64,000 nt of DNA from Aquibium microcysteis (lineage in GTDB: Bacteria; Pseudomonadota; Alphaproteobacteria; Rhizobiales; Rhizobiaceae), in contig NZ_CP061080.1 in the NCBI RefSeq assembly GCF_014495845.1, forward strand, positions 2,841,001-2,905,000, read 5' to 3'. Shown one piece after another: positions 51,624-60,000 of this stretch. The position numbers and the translations under genes were made by a program. The notes beneath the pieces are model-generated. The model did no database searches. It saw nothing but the letters and a program-made list of their open reading frames with translations, and was not told where the DNA came from. Numbering within the stretch: the stretch's first letter is position 1; each line of letters begins with the position of its first letter.

Positions 51624-51825
51624 TTCGTCATCCCGGAACGACGTCCAAGCGAAGCGAAGGACGACGTATCCGGGATCCATGCCTCGCCATCCTTGCCCGC
51701 AATCCGGTGCGCGACGAGGTATGCGCCGCCGTCCTGTCTCCGTCCTCGCGCCTCTCGACGACCGCCGAGGCCCGGATCCCGGCTCTGCGCCTCCGCTCCG
51801 CTCCGGCTTCGCCCGGGATGACGAA
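51624..51825. repeat. Element E, copy 1
   Basis: 202 bases, element B-like ends with a different centre (CCTTGCCCGCAATCCGGTGC); nearly identical to 52228-52429. Confidence 0.85.
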
Positions 51826-52031
51826 GGTGAAGGGCGCGCCGCAAGGGTGAAGCGGGGCTGCCGCAATGCCGAAACAGGGGCCGCAACACCCTCCGGCCAG
51901 CCCGCCCCCTCCGCTTCGTCATCCCGGAACGACGTCCGAGCGAAGCGCAGGACGCCGTATCCGGGATCCATGCCTCGCCGTCTGCCGTCGGACAGGACGA
52001 TGGAGAAGGACCGCAGCCCCGCCCGCGCCGC

Positions 52032-52184
52032 GTCATTCCGGACCGGATGCCGAGCGAAGCGGAGGCATCCGGATCCGGAATCCATTCCGTGACCTCTACG
52101 GCAGGGGCCTCGACAAGCCCGACGTCACGGAATGGATTCCGGACAGACGCCCCGCGCTCCGCGCGGCTCGCCTTCCGGAATGAC
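52032..52184. repeat. Element D palindrome
   Basis: 153 bases between GTCATTCCGGA and TCCGGAATGAC with inner pairs GGAATCCATTCCGTGAC / GTCACGGAATGGATTCC. Single copy in the window. Confidence 0.8.
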
Positions 52185-52227
52185 ACCAGGACGGCGGCCG
52201 CAACACCCTCCGGCGCCCCCCCTCCGC

Positions 52228-52429
52228 TTCGTCATCCCGGAACGACGTCCGAGCGAAGCGAAGGACGCCGTATCCGGGATCCATGCCTCGCCATCCTTGC
52301 CCGCAATCCGGTGCGCGACGAGGTATGCGCCGCCGTCCTGTCTCCGCCCTCGCGCCATTCGACGACCGTCGAGGCCCGGATCCCGGGTCTGCGCCTCCGC
52401 TCCGCTCCGGCTTCGCCCGGGATGACGAA
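52228..52429. repeat. Element E, copy 2
   Basis: 202 bases, nearly identical to 51624-51825 and followed by the same CGCAAGGGTGAAGCGGGGCT sequence. Confidence 0.85.
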
Positions 52430-52749
52430 GGTGAAGGGCGCGCCGCAAGGGTGAAGCGGGGCTGCCGCAATGCCGAAACAGGGGACGCAACACCCTCCGG
52501 CGCCCGCCCCCTCCGCTTCGTCATCCCGGAACGACGTCCGAGCGAAGCGCAGGACGCCGTATCCGGGATCCATGCCTCGCCGTCTGCCGTCGGACAGGAC
52601 GATGGAGAAGGACCGCTGCCCCGCCCGCGCCGTCCCGCCTCTCGACGACCGCCGAGTCCCGGATCCAGGCTCTGCGCCTCCGCCCGGGATGAGGAAGGCA
52701 AGCGGCCGCCGCCAGGGTGAGAACGGCGCCGGTCCCCTGGCCCGCCCGC

Positions 52750-53337
52750 TCAGGCGTGCCGGATTTCCGTTCCCAGCACCTTCAGGCATTCGCGCATGAA
52801 GGCGGCAAGCCCCGTCCAGCCCTTGGCCGAGACCATCGTGCCGTCGACATAGGCCTCGGTCGGCTTCACGTCGATGTAGGTGCCACCCGCCAGCGTCACC
52901 TCCGGCTCGCAGGCGCCCAGTGCCGCGACCTTCTTGCCGCGCACCACGCCGTCGACGGCGATGAGGATCTGCACACCGTGGCAGATGGTGAAGATCGGCT
53001 TGTTCGCCTCGTGGAAATGCCGCACCATCGCCTGGATGCGCTTGTCGGTGCGGATGTATTCCGGGCCGCGGCCGCCGGCGCAGTAGACCGCGTCGTAGTC
53101 CTCCGGCCGCACCTCCGAGAAGGTCTTGTTGATGTCGGTGAGATGGCCGAAGCGCTCGATATAGGTCTGGTGGCCCTCGAAATCGTGCAGCGAGGTCTGG
53201 ATCTTGTCGCCGGCCTTCTTGTCGGGGCAGATCACGTGGACGGTGTGCCCGACAGCCTCCATGCCCTGCTGGAACACGAAGATCTCGTATTCCTCCGTGA
53301 ACTCGCCCGTCAGCATCAGTATCTTCTTGCCTGGCAT
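52750..53337 (-). CDS. DJ-1/PfpI family protein
   Basis: 195 residues. Class I glutamine-amidotransferase-like fold of the DJ-1/PfpI group with GEFTEEYE near residues 11-18, YDAVYCAGGRGPEYI near 82-96 and the nucleophile Cys in FTICHGVQ near 120. Members are proteases, glyoxalases, hydratases or chaperones; this one could deal with reactive aldehyde or ketone by-products. Start ATG with GGAGGAGAATCCCG upstream. It closes the minus-strand sugar-catabolism genes, 73 bases after the isomerase gene. Confidence 0.88.
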   Translation of the reverse strand: MPGKKILMLTGEFTEEYEIFVFQQGMEAVGHTVHVICPDKKAGDKIQTSLHDFEGHQTYIERFGHLTDINKTFSEVRPEDYDAVYCAGGRGPEYIRTDKRIQAMVRHFHEANKPIFTICHGVQILIAVDGVVRGKKVAALGACEPEVTLAGGTYIDVKPTEAYVDGTMVSAKGWTGLAAFMRECLKVLGTEIRHA

Positions 53338-53410
53338 CGGGATTCTCCTCCGTTGATGCGCCTGTCGCGGCCGGGCGGGATCGCTCCGTCCCGGATCGTG
53401 TCGCCGTGCC

Positions 53411-54259
53411 CTACGCCGCGTCGAGATGGCGGCGGATGTGGGCGTAGCCCTCGCGGTAGACCGCCTGCGGGCTCTCGGCGAAGTCGCGCCACACCTTGGT
53501 CGCCGCCGCGAGGTCCTTCAGCGCCCGGCCGAAGGCCTCGATGGTCAGCCAGCCGTCATAGCCGCTGGCCCTGATCGCAGCGAAGGTCTCGGCCCAGGGG
53601 ATGTTGCCGCGCCCCGGCACGCCGCGGTCGTTCTCCGAAATGTGGACGTGGACGATGTTGGCCAGATTGCGCGTGAAGGCGCCGATCGGGTCGGCCTCCT
53701 CGATGTTGGCGTGAAACGTGTCGTACATGGCCCGGATGTTGGGATGGCCGATCGCCTCGACATGCGCCGACAGCGCATCCATGGTGTTGACGAGGTAGCA
53801 TTCGAAGCGGTTCAGCGCCTCGAGCCCGATCGTCACGCCGCGCAGCGCGGCATGCTCGCCGATCGCCCGCTGCGCGGCGACCGATCGCTCGAACTCCTCC
53901 CGCGTCGGCCCCTCCCCCGAAAAATGCCCGAGCGTCGAATGCAGCGGACCGCTGAGCGTCTGTGCGCCCAGCGCCGCCGCGCAGTCGATCGCCCATCGGA
54001 CATGCGCGACACCGGCCGCGCGCGCAGCCGCATCCGCGCCGATCAGGTTCATCGCCGGATCGCCCATCGCCGAGACGGCGGTGCGCTCGAGCCCGATCGC
54101 GTCGAGCAGGTCGCCGAGCCGGCGGTAGTCGTCGGGCGCGCCCTCGAAGACCGGGATCTCGACGCCGTCGAACCCCGTCGCCCTGATGTCACGCAGGATC
54201 GCCTCGTGCTCCGACGTCACCTTGGTCGTCCAGAGGAACATGCACATGCCGATCTTCAT
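53411..54259 (-). CDS. Sugar phosphate isomerase/epimerase family protein (TIM barrel)
   Basis: 282 residues starting MKIGMCMFLWTTKV. Of two ATGs, 54259 has GGAGGG at normal spacing while 54265 would abut it. Xylose-isomerase-like TIM barrel with metal-site residues in IGLEALNRFECY (Glu), MYDTFHANIEE (Asp, His), HVHISENDRG and LTIEAFG (Glu). Resembles D-tagatose/D-psicose 3-epimerase-type enzymes. First of three TIM-barrel isomerases in this locus, 28 bases after the Gfo/Idh/MocA gene. Confidence 0.87.
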   Translation of the reverse strand: MKIGMCMFLWTTKVTSEHEAILRDIRATGFDGVEIPVFEGAPDDYRRLGDLLDAIGLERTAVSAMGDPAMNLIGADAAARAAGVAHVRWAIDCAAALGAQTLSGPLHSTLGHFSGEGPTREEFERSVAAQRAIGEHAALRGVTIGLEALNRFECYLVNTMDALSAHVEAIGHPNIRAMYDTFHANIEEADPIGAFTRNLANIVHVHISENDRGVPGRGNIPWAETFAAIRASGYDGWLTIEAFGRALKDLAAATKVWRDFAESPQAVYREGYAHIRRHLDAA

Positions 54260-54287
54260 CGCCATCCCTCCGCCTGCGCGCGCGCCC

Positions 54288-55472
54288 TCACAGCCTCGTC
54301 CACGCCGCGTCGTTCCTCGACGATGCCACGCAGGCCTCCACGAAGGCGACGCCCTCGACGCCGTCGGCGACGGTGGGATAGGTGACGTTCGGATCGGGGG
54401 CCGCACCCGAGCGGGCGGCGCGGATGGCGCGGGCCGCTTCGGCGTAGATCGTGGCGAAGCCTTCGAGATAGCCTTCGGGATGGCCCGACGGCACGCGGCT
54501 GACGCGGGCGGCCGCCGGTCCGGCGCCGGCGCCGGACCGTGTCACCAGCCGCTTCGGTTCGCCGAACGGCGTGAACCAGAGGTGGTTCGGCTGTTCCTGC
54601 TCCCATGCGAGCCCGCCCTTGGTGCCGTAGACGCGGAGCTTCAGCGCGTTCTCGTTGCCGGGCGCCACCTGGCTCGCCCACAGCATGCCCTTCGCCGCCG
54701 GGGCATCGCCCTTCGCCTTGAAGCGCAGCATCACATGGGCGTTGTCGTCGAGCGGCCGGCCCTCGACGAAGGCCGTGAGATCGGCCGACAGCGCGTCGAG
54801 TTCCAGCCCGGTGACGAAGCGGGCGAGGTTGTAGGCGTGCGTCCCGATGTCGCCCGTCGCGCCGCCGGCCCCGGACTTCGCCGGATCGGTGCGCCAGGCC
54901 GCCTGCTTCTGCCCGCTCGCCTCCAGCCGCGTCGTCAGCCAGTCCTGCGGATATTCGGCCTGCACCACGCGGATGTCGCCGAGTTCGCCCGCCGCCACCA
55001 TCGCGCGGGCCTGCCGCACCATCGGATAGCCGGTGTAGTTGTGGGTGAGCACGAACAGCTTGCCGCTCTTCTCCACCGCCGCGGCGAGCGCCCGCGCGTC
55101 GGCGAGGGTGGAGGTCAGCGGCTTGTCGCAGATGACGTGGATGCCCGCCTCGAGGAAGGCCTTCGCCGCCGGGAAGTGCATGTGGTTGGGCGTCACGATC
55201 GCCACCGCCTCGATGCCGTCGGCGCGGCCGGCCTCCGCCGCCGCCATCTCGGCAAAGGAGCCATAGCTGCGCTCGGGATCGAGCCCCAGTTCCGCCGCCG
55301 ACGCCTTCGCGCGCTCCGCATCCGACGACAGCGCGCCGGCCACCAGCACGAACTCCCCGTCGAGCCGCGCCGCGATCCGGTGCACCCCCCCGATGAACGC
55401 CCCCTGGCCGCCGCCGACCATGCCGAGGCGGATGGGGCCGGACTGGGTGGAGAGGTTCGATGCGCTGACCAT
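54288..55472 (-). CDS. Gfo/Idh/MocA family NAD(P)-dependent oxidoreductase
   Basis: 394 residues starting [34 protein letters not shown] (Rossmann motif at residues 15-21). [15 protein letters not shown] with the conserved Lys-Pro near 120, [15 protein letters not shown], and [16 protein letters not shown] with the catalytic His near 200. Oxidises or epimerises a sugar, inositol or sugar acid through a keto intermediate. Its partners are the TIM-barrel isomerases on both sides, a frequent combination in inositol-like and keto-sugar pathways. The 215 bases upstream carry the heptamer arrays. Confidence 0.88.
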   Translation of the reverse strand: MVSASNLSTQSGPIRLGMVGGGQGAFIGGVHRIAARLDGEFVLVAGALSSDAERAKASAAELGLDPERSYGSFAEMAAAEAGRADGIEAVAIVTPNHMHFPAAKAFLEAGIHVICDKPLTSTLADARALAAAVEKSGKLFVLTHNYTGYPMVRQARAMVAAGELGDIRVVQAEYPQDWLTTRLEASGQKQAAWRTDPAKSGAGGATGDIGTHAYNLARFVTGLELDALSADLTAFVEGRPLDDNAHVMLRFKAKGDAPAAKGMLWASQVAPGNENALKLRVYGTKGGLAWEQEQPNHLWFTPFGEPKRLVTRSGAGAGPAAARVSRVPSGHPEGYLEGFATIYAEAARAIRAARSGAAPDPNVTYPTVADGVEGVAFVEACVASSRNDAAWTRL

Positions 55473-55497
55473 GGGGGGGCTCCGGGGGTTGGAAGTT

Positions 55498-55692
55498 GGC
55501 AGTGGGCAGTGGGCAGTGGGCAGTCGGCAGTCGGCAGTCGGCAGTCGGCAGTCGGAAGGAAGATGGAGAGACGTGGCGCGGATGGCGCAGGAAAACGGGA
55601 TCACCCGGACGAAAACGCTTGTATCGGGACCCGGTCCCGGTCACCTTTTTTCCGACTGCCGACTGCCGACTGCCGACTGCCGACTGCCTACT
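55498..55692. repeat. Heptanucleotide arrays in inverted orientation
   Basis: About eight tandem copies of GGCAGTG/GGCAGTC (55498-55553) face about five copies of CGACTGC (55649-55687), about 95 bases apart. The arrays are complementary and could form one long hairpin. The right array runs up to the stop codon of the downstream-listed isomerase gene. Confidence 0.85.
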
Positions 55693-56749
55693 CCCCAATC
55701 CCCATCATCCTCCGCAACGCCCCCCGATCCGTCGACCCGCCGGCAAAGTCGTCGAAGGCCTTTTCCGTCACGTCGATCAGGTGGCTCTTGATGAAGGGCG
55801 CGCCTTCGGCGGCCCCCTGTTCGGGGTGCTTCAGGCAGCATTCCCATTCCAGCACCGCCCAGCTGTCGTAGCCATATTGCGTCAGCTTCGAGAAGATGCC
55901 GGAGAAGTCGACCTGCCCGTCGCCCAGCGAGCGGAAGCGGCCGGCGCGGTTGGTCCAGCCCGCATAGCCCGAATAGACGCCCTGCCGGCCGGTCGGGTTG
56001 AACTCGGCATCCTTGACGTGGAAGGCCGAGATGCGCTCGTGATAGATGTCGATGAAGGCGAGATAGTCGAGCTGCTGCAGCAGGAAGTGCGAGGGATCGT
56101 AGTTGATCGTGCAGCGCCGGTGCCCGCCCACCGCGTCGAGGAACATCTCGAAGGTGGTGCCGTCGAACACGTCCTCGCCGGGATGGATCTCGTAGCCGAT
56201 CGAACAGCCCGCATCCTCGTAGGCGTCGAGGATGGGCCGCCAGCGCCGGCCGAGCTCGGCGAAGGCCTCCTCGATCAGCCCTGCCGGCCGCTGCGGCCAG
56301 GGGTAGAGATAGGGGAAGGCGAGCGCGCCGGTGAACGACACCGAGACGTCGAGCCCGAGATTCTTCGAGGCCCTGGCCGCGAGCAGCATCTGCTCCACGG
56401 CCCAGGCCTGCCGCGCCTTCGGATTGCCGTGCACGGATGCCGGCGCGAAGCCGTCGAACTGCGCGTCATAGGCCGGATGCACCGCCACCAGCTGGCCCTG
56501 CAGATGCGTCGACAGTTCGGTGATGGCCACGCCCGCATCGGCGCAGATGCCCTTCATCTCGTCGCAATAGGCCTGCGACCCGGCTGCCGTCTTCAGGTCG
56601 AACAGCCGCCCGTCCCAGGTCGGGATCTGCACCCCCTCGTAGCCCAGCCCCGCCGCCCACCGGGCGATCGAGGGCAGCGAATCGAACGGCGCCGCATCGC
56701 CCGCAAACTGCGCCAGAAAGATCGCAGGCCCCTTGATCCGCGCCGCCAT
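55688..56749 (-). CDS. Sugar phosphate isomerase/epimerase family protein (TIM barrel)
   Basis: 353 residues starting MAARIKGPAIFLAQFAGDAAPF, with GGAGGAGCACC before the ATG. Larger than the other two isomerases. Metal-site candidates are IGYEIHPGEDVF (Glu, His), NYDPSHFLLQQLD (Asp, His), FHVKDAEFNP and WAVLEWECC (Glu). Close in pattern to inosose-isomerase-like and IolE/IolI-type proteins. It is transcribed divergently from 57085 across two TGGT-N3-ACCA operators and followed by the Gfo/Idh/MocA and third isomerase genes in the same direction. Confidence 0.87.
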   Translation of the reverse strand: MAARIKGPAIFLAQFAGDAAPFDSLPSIARWAAGLGYEGVQIPTWDGRLFDLKTAAGSQAYCDEMKGICADAGVAITELSTHLQGQLVAVHPAYDAQFDGFAPASVHGNPKARQAWAVEQMLLAARASKNLGLDVSVSFTGALAFPYLYPWPQRPAGLIEEAFAELGRRWRPILDAYEDAGCSIGYEIHPGEDVFDGTTFEMFLDAVGGHRRCTINYDPSHFLLQQLDYLAFIDIYHERISAFHVKDAEFNPTGRQGVYSGYAGWTNRAGRFRSLGDGQVDFSGIFSKLTQYGYDSWAVLEWECCLKHPEQGAAEGAPFIKSHLIDVTEKAFDDFAGGSTDRGALRRMMGIGE

Positions 56750-56817
56750 GGTGCTCCTCCCGTTGGTTTGGCGACACGCCGCCCCTCCTCCGGGAACGGC
56801 ATCCGCTCTTCTCGTTC

Positions 56818-56828
56818 TGGTAATACCA
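56818..56828. promoter_or_regulatory. GntR/FCD-type operator 1
   Basis: TGGTAATACCA, the TGGT-N3-ACCA form known for FadR-subfamily GntR regulators. The GntR gene of the locus is at 59279. Confidence 0.65.
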
Positions 56829-56849
56829 AATGCAGCGGCGCGGTCAAGC

Positions 56850-56860
56850 TGGTCCGACCA
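56850..56860. promoter_or_regulatory. GntR/FCD-type operator 2
   Basis: TGGTCCGACCA, same form as operator 1 and 32 bases (three helical turns) from it. Confidence 0.65.
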
Positions 56861-57084
56861 GACCGGAGCGACGAAACGGCCGAGTCCCTTTCGCAATGCC
56901 TGATAAATCAAGAGATTGGCCTATGGTCCCGGCACGAAGACAGATGCTTGCACCGCCCCGGGGAATGGTTTAGAGCTTCATCCGAACAGTTTTGGTCGCA
57001 CCAGTTCGAGGAGGAGCGGGCGATCGGCTGGAACGAGCCGGCCGCGAGCCGGACGACGTCGCAGCAATCGGGAGGACGCTGACC

Positions 57085-57972
57085 ATGCATCTATCGACGC
57101 ACAACTGGATGCGTGCGGAACCGCTGGAGACCACGCTCCGGCGCATCAAGCAATTCGGCTACGAGTCGATCGAGATTTCGGGGGAGCCGGCGCAGTACGA
57201 GACGAAGGAGACGCGCCGTCTCCTCAAGGAACACGGCATCCGCTGCTGGGGCGCGGTCACCCTGATGCTGGGCGAGCGCAACCTCGCCGCGGCCGACCAG
57301 GGCCAGCGCGAGCGTTCCGTGCAATACGTCAAGGACGTGCTGACGATGGTCAGCGAACTCGATGGCGAGATCATCACCCTCGTCCCCGCCACCGTCGGCA
57401 AGGTCGTGCCGGACGGCACCGAGGCGGACGAATGGAGATGGGTGGTCGACGCCACCCGCGAATGCTTCGCCCATGCCAAGAAGGTCGGCGTGCGCGTCGC
57501 GGTCGAGCCGCTCAACCGCTTCGAGACCTATCTCTTCAACCGCGGCGAGCAGGCGCTGGCGCTGGCCGACGCCGTCAGCCCCGAATGCGGCGTCTGCCTC
57601 GACGCCTACCACATCCACATGGAGGAGTTCGACGTCGAGGAAGCCATCCGCAAGGCCGGCAAGCGGCTGTTCGACTTCCACATCGCCGACAACAACCGTT
57701 TCGCGGCCGGTCTCGGCACCATCGACTGGAAGAAGATCGTCGGCATCCTCAAGGACATCGGCTACGACGGCGCGCTCACCAACGAGTTCGTCGCCCCGGT
57801 CGACCGCACCCCGGCCAACCGCTATCCCGACATGGTCGAGCGCAATCCGGTCGACATCTCGCCCGAGCAGCTGAAGTTCATCCAGGACCACGGGTCGAGC
57901 CTGCTGACGGAAAAGTTCTACACCGACCAGATGCGGATCACGGCGGAGACCATTCTGCCGCTCATCAAGTAG
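57085..57972 (+). CDS. Sugar phosphate isomerase/epimerase family protein (TIM barrel)
   Basis: 295 residues starting MHLSTHNWMRAEPLETTLRR after GGAGGACGCTGACC. TIM-barrel isomerase with VAVEPLNRFETYLFN (Glu), VCLDAYHIHMEE (Asp, His), FHIADNNRFAAG and LTNEFVAPVDR (Glu) as metal-site candidates. Similar to D-tagatose 3-epimerase-type and hydroxypyruvate isomerase-like proteins. First gene of the plus-strand half, with the enolase-superfamily dehydratase, GntR and 2-hydroxyacid dehydrogenase genes downstream. Confidence 0.87.
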   Translation: MHLSTHNWMRAEPLETTLRRIKQFGYESIEISGEPAQYETKETRRLLKEHGIRCWGAVTLMLGERNLAAADQGQRERSVQYVKDVLTMVSELDGEIITLVPATVGKVVPDGTEADEWRWVVDATRECFAHAKKVGVRVAVEPLNRFETYLFNRGEQALALADAVSPECGVCLDAYHIHMEEFDVEEAIRKAGKRLFDFHIADNNRFAAGLGTIDWKKIVGILKDIGYDGALTNEFVAPVDRTPANRYPDMVERNPVDISPEQLKFIQDHGSSLLTEKFYTDQMRITAETILPLIK

Positions 57973-58002
57973 CATCCGAACCGGCCAGGCAGGACCGACG
58001 CC

Positions 58003-58104
58003 ATGACATCGACAGCGACCGATCCGGCCGGCCTCGTGCCGCCGGAGCTTGCGAAGGCTTGCCCGGAAAAGTTGTGGCGGACGATCCCTGGGGGCACGTT
58101 CTGA
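58003..58104 (+). CDS. Small open reading frame between isomerase and dehydratase genes
   Basis: 33 codons (MTSTATDPAGLVPPELAK...) with AGGA eight bases before the ATG, ending one base before the next gene start. No family recognised. It could be a leader peptide that couples translation of the dehydratase gene, or chance. Listed because it fills the gap exactly and has a ribosome site. Confidence 0.3.
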   Translation: MTSTATDPAGLVPPELAKACPEKLWRTIPGGTF

Positions 58105-58105
58105 G

Positions 58106-59275
58106 ATGCGCATCACGTCAGCCCGGGCCTGGTGGGTCCGCATCCCGATCGAGGCGAGCCGCCAGCACAAGAGCGATTTCGGCCAGCTCACAACCTTCGA
58201 CGCGGCGATCCTGCGCATCGAGACCGACGACGGTCTCGTCGGCTGGGGCGAGGGCAAGAACGCCGCCGGCAGCGCCGGCACCTACGCCGCGCTGGTCCAC
58301 ATGCTCAACCACGAGGTCGCGCCGCGGCTGATCGGCCGCGACCCCGCCGACATCGCCCAGATCTGGGAGATGCTCTACAACGGCGTGCGCCACGAGAAGG
58401 CCGCCGCCGCCGGCCATGCCATGCCCGAACTGTCGCGCCGCGGCATCTCGGTCGCCGCCATCAGCGCCGTCGACATCGCGCTCTGGGACATCCTCGGCAA
58501 GTCGCTCGGCCAGCCCGTTTGGCGCCTGCTCGGCGGCCGCAAGGCCGACCGCCTGCCGGCCTACGCCTCCGGCGGCTGGGCCCCGGCCGACCGCATCGGC
58601 GAGCAGCTGCAGTCCTACATCGACGCCGGCGGCTTCCGCTCCGTCAAGATGCGCGTCGGCGCCATGGACGGCGCCCCGCACGTCTCGGCCGCCCGCGTCA
58701 GGGCCGCGCGCGCCGCGCTCGGGCCGGAGGTCCAGCTGATGGTCGACGCCCACGGCACCTACACCGTCGCCGACGCCAAGCGCTTCGCCCACATGGTCGC
58801 CGACTGCGACCTGACCTGGTTCGAGGAGCCGGTGATCGCCGACGACAAGGCCGGCATGGCGGAGGTGCGCGCCGCCGGCCCGGTGCCGATCGCCGCGGGC
58901 GAGTCCGAGGCCACCCGCTTCGCCTTCCGCGATCTCGCCGTGCTCAAGGCCGTCGACGTGTTCCAGCCCGACCCCGCCTTCTGCGGCGGCATCACCGAGG
59001 CGATGCGCATCGGCGCGCTCGCCAGCGCCTTCAACCTGCGCCTCTCGCCGCACCTGTGGGCCGGCGCGCCTTGCTTCTTCGCGGGCTTGCATGTATGCGC
59101 GGCTTCGCCTGCAAGCTTCGTGATCGAATACTCGCTCGGTGCCAATCCCATGATCCACGACCTCGTCGAGGACGACGTGTCGGTGAGCGACGGATTGATC
59201 GCCATACCGGATCGTCCGGGCCTCGGTTTCACGATCGCCGAATCGTTCCTGGAGGCGCACGCGCACGGGGCTTAA
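58106..59275 (+). CDS. Mandelate racemase/muconate lactonizing enzyme family protein (enolase superfamily dehydratase)
   Basis: 389 residues starting MRITSARAWWVRIPIEAS. Enolase-superfamily active site: SVKMRVG (Lys) near residue 185, metal ligands Asp in LMVDAHGTY, Glu in WFEEPVI and Glu in AAGESEA, and His in LSPHLWAG near 310. This KxK-D-E-E-H pattern is that of the mandelate racemase subgroup, most of which dehydrate sugar acids. It would convert the acid formed in this pathway to a 2-keto-3-deoxy product. Cytoplasmic, Mg-dependent. Gene lies three bases before the GntR regulator. Confidence 0.88.
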   Translation: MRITSARAWWVRIPIEASRQHKSDFGQLTTFDAAILRIETDDGLVGWGEGKNAAGSAGTYAALVHMLNHEVAPRLIGRDPADIAQIWEMLYNGVRHEKAAAAGHAMPELSRRGISVAAISAVDIALWDILGKSLGQPVWRLLGGRKADRLPAYASGGWAPADRIGEQLQSYIDAGGFRSVKMRVGAMDGAPHVSAARVRAARAALGPEVQLMVDAHGTYTVADAKRFAHMVADCDLTWFEEPVIADDKAGMAEVRAAGPVPIAAGESEATRFAFRDLAVLKAVDVFQPDPAFCGGITEAMRIGALASAFNLRLSPHLWAGAPCFFAGLHVCAASPASFVIEYSLGANPMIHDLVEDDVSVSDGLIAIPDRPGLGFTIAESFLEAHAHGA

Positions 59276-59278
59276 GTC

Positions 59279-59995
59279 ATGAAGGAAAACAACCTTCTGC
59301 CGGATCTCGCGGCCTTCCTGTACCAGCAGTCGAAGGCGCAGAACGGCCGGCTTCCGTCCGAGCGCGAACTGGCCGACCATTTTTCGGTGAGCCGCGGCCA
59401 GGTCCGCGAGGCGCTGGCGATCCTCGAAGCCATGCGCATCGTCGAGCGCCGCGCCAAGTCCGGCATCTACCTCACCACCAACCAGGCCAGCGTCGACGCC
59501 ATGGCGCTGTTCGCCCGCGCCGGCGTGCCGCTCGACCCGATCCAGATCTACGAGACCGTCGAGCTGCGCAAGATCCACGAGATCAAGGCGGCCGAGCTCG
59601 CCTGCGTCCGCGCCACGGAGGAGAATTTCGAGCGCCTGCGCGAGATCCTGCAGCTTTCCGAACAGAAGCTCGCCGCCGGCGAAGGCCTGGCGCGCGAGGA
59701 CCGCGACTTCCACCTCGAGATCGTGCGGGCCACCAAGAACAGCGTCTTCCACAAGGTCTGCAGCGTCTACTACATCATGGGCGAGCAGCGCCTGCCGATC
59801 TATTTCAACGATCCGGACCGCGGCCGCCGCTCGCATGCCGAGCACATCCGCATCTTCGAGGCGCTGCAGCGCCGCGACGGCAACCTCGCCCAGGCCCTCA
59901 TGAGCGCCCATCTGCAGGGTGCCGAGAGCTACTGGAAGGGCCTCATCGACGGACCGGACGGCGACCGCCCCCTCCAGACGCTCGAGAAGGCCTGA
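59279..59995 (+). CDS. GntR-family transcriptional regulator (FCD domain)
   Basis: 238 residues. Winged helix at residues 8-70 (LPDLAAFLYQQSKAQNGRLPSERELADHFSVSRGQVREALAILEAMRIVERR) and an FCD ligand-binding domain from about residue 85, with metal-site His residues in DRDFHLEIV and RSHAEHIRIFEA. FadR-subfamily regulators of sugar-acid operons bind TGGT-N3-ACCA, exactly the sequence found twice upstream of this operon at 56818 and 56850. Probably a repressor relieved by a sugar acid. Three bases after the dehydratase stop and five before the dehydrogenase start. Confidence 0.9.
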   Translation: MKENNLLPDLAAFLYQQSKAQNGRLPSERELADHFSVSRGQVREALAILEAMRIVERRAKSGIYLTTNQASVDAMALFARAGVPLDPIQIYETVELRKIHEIKAAELACVRATEENFERLREILQLSEQKLAAGEGLAREDRDFHLEIVRATKNSVFHKVCSVYYIMGEQRLPIYFNDPDRGRRSHAEHIRIFEALQRRDGNLAQALMSAHLQGAESYWKGLIDGPDGDRPLQTLEKA

Positions 59996-60000
59996 CCGAC

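Larger units (their letters stand above)
51528..52740. repeat. Repeat cluster 2: tandem units of about 290 bases
   Basis: No gene is supported here. Units beginning TTCGTCATCCCGG start at 51624, 51915, 52228 and 52517. Two are complete (51624-51825 and 52228-52429), two are truncated or altered. Each is preceded by a shared sequence (CGCAAGGGTGAAGCGGGGCT...). A different palindrome (element D) is inserted in the second unit. Confidence 0.88.
56750..57084. other. 335-base divergent control region of the sugar locus
   Basis: Contains two TGGT-N3-ACCA operators (below) close to the minus-strand gene and no gene. The half nearer 57085 shows only the GGAGG ribosome site of that gene. Confidence 0.6.

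Noticed and set aside
55498..55692. Tandem heptamers as a CRISPR array
   Set aside because: Repeat unit is seven bases, no spacers of regular length and no cas gene in the window.
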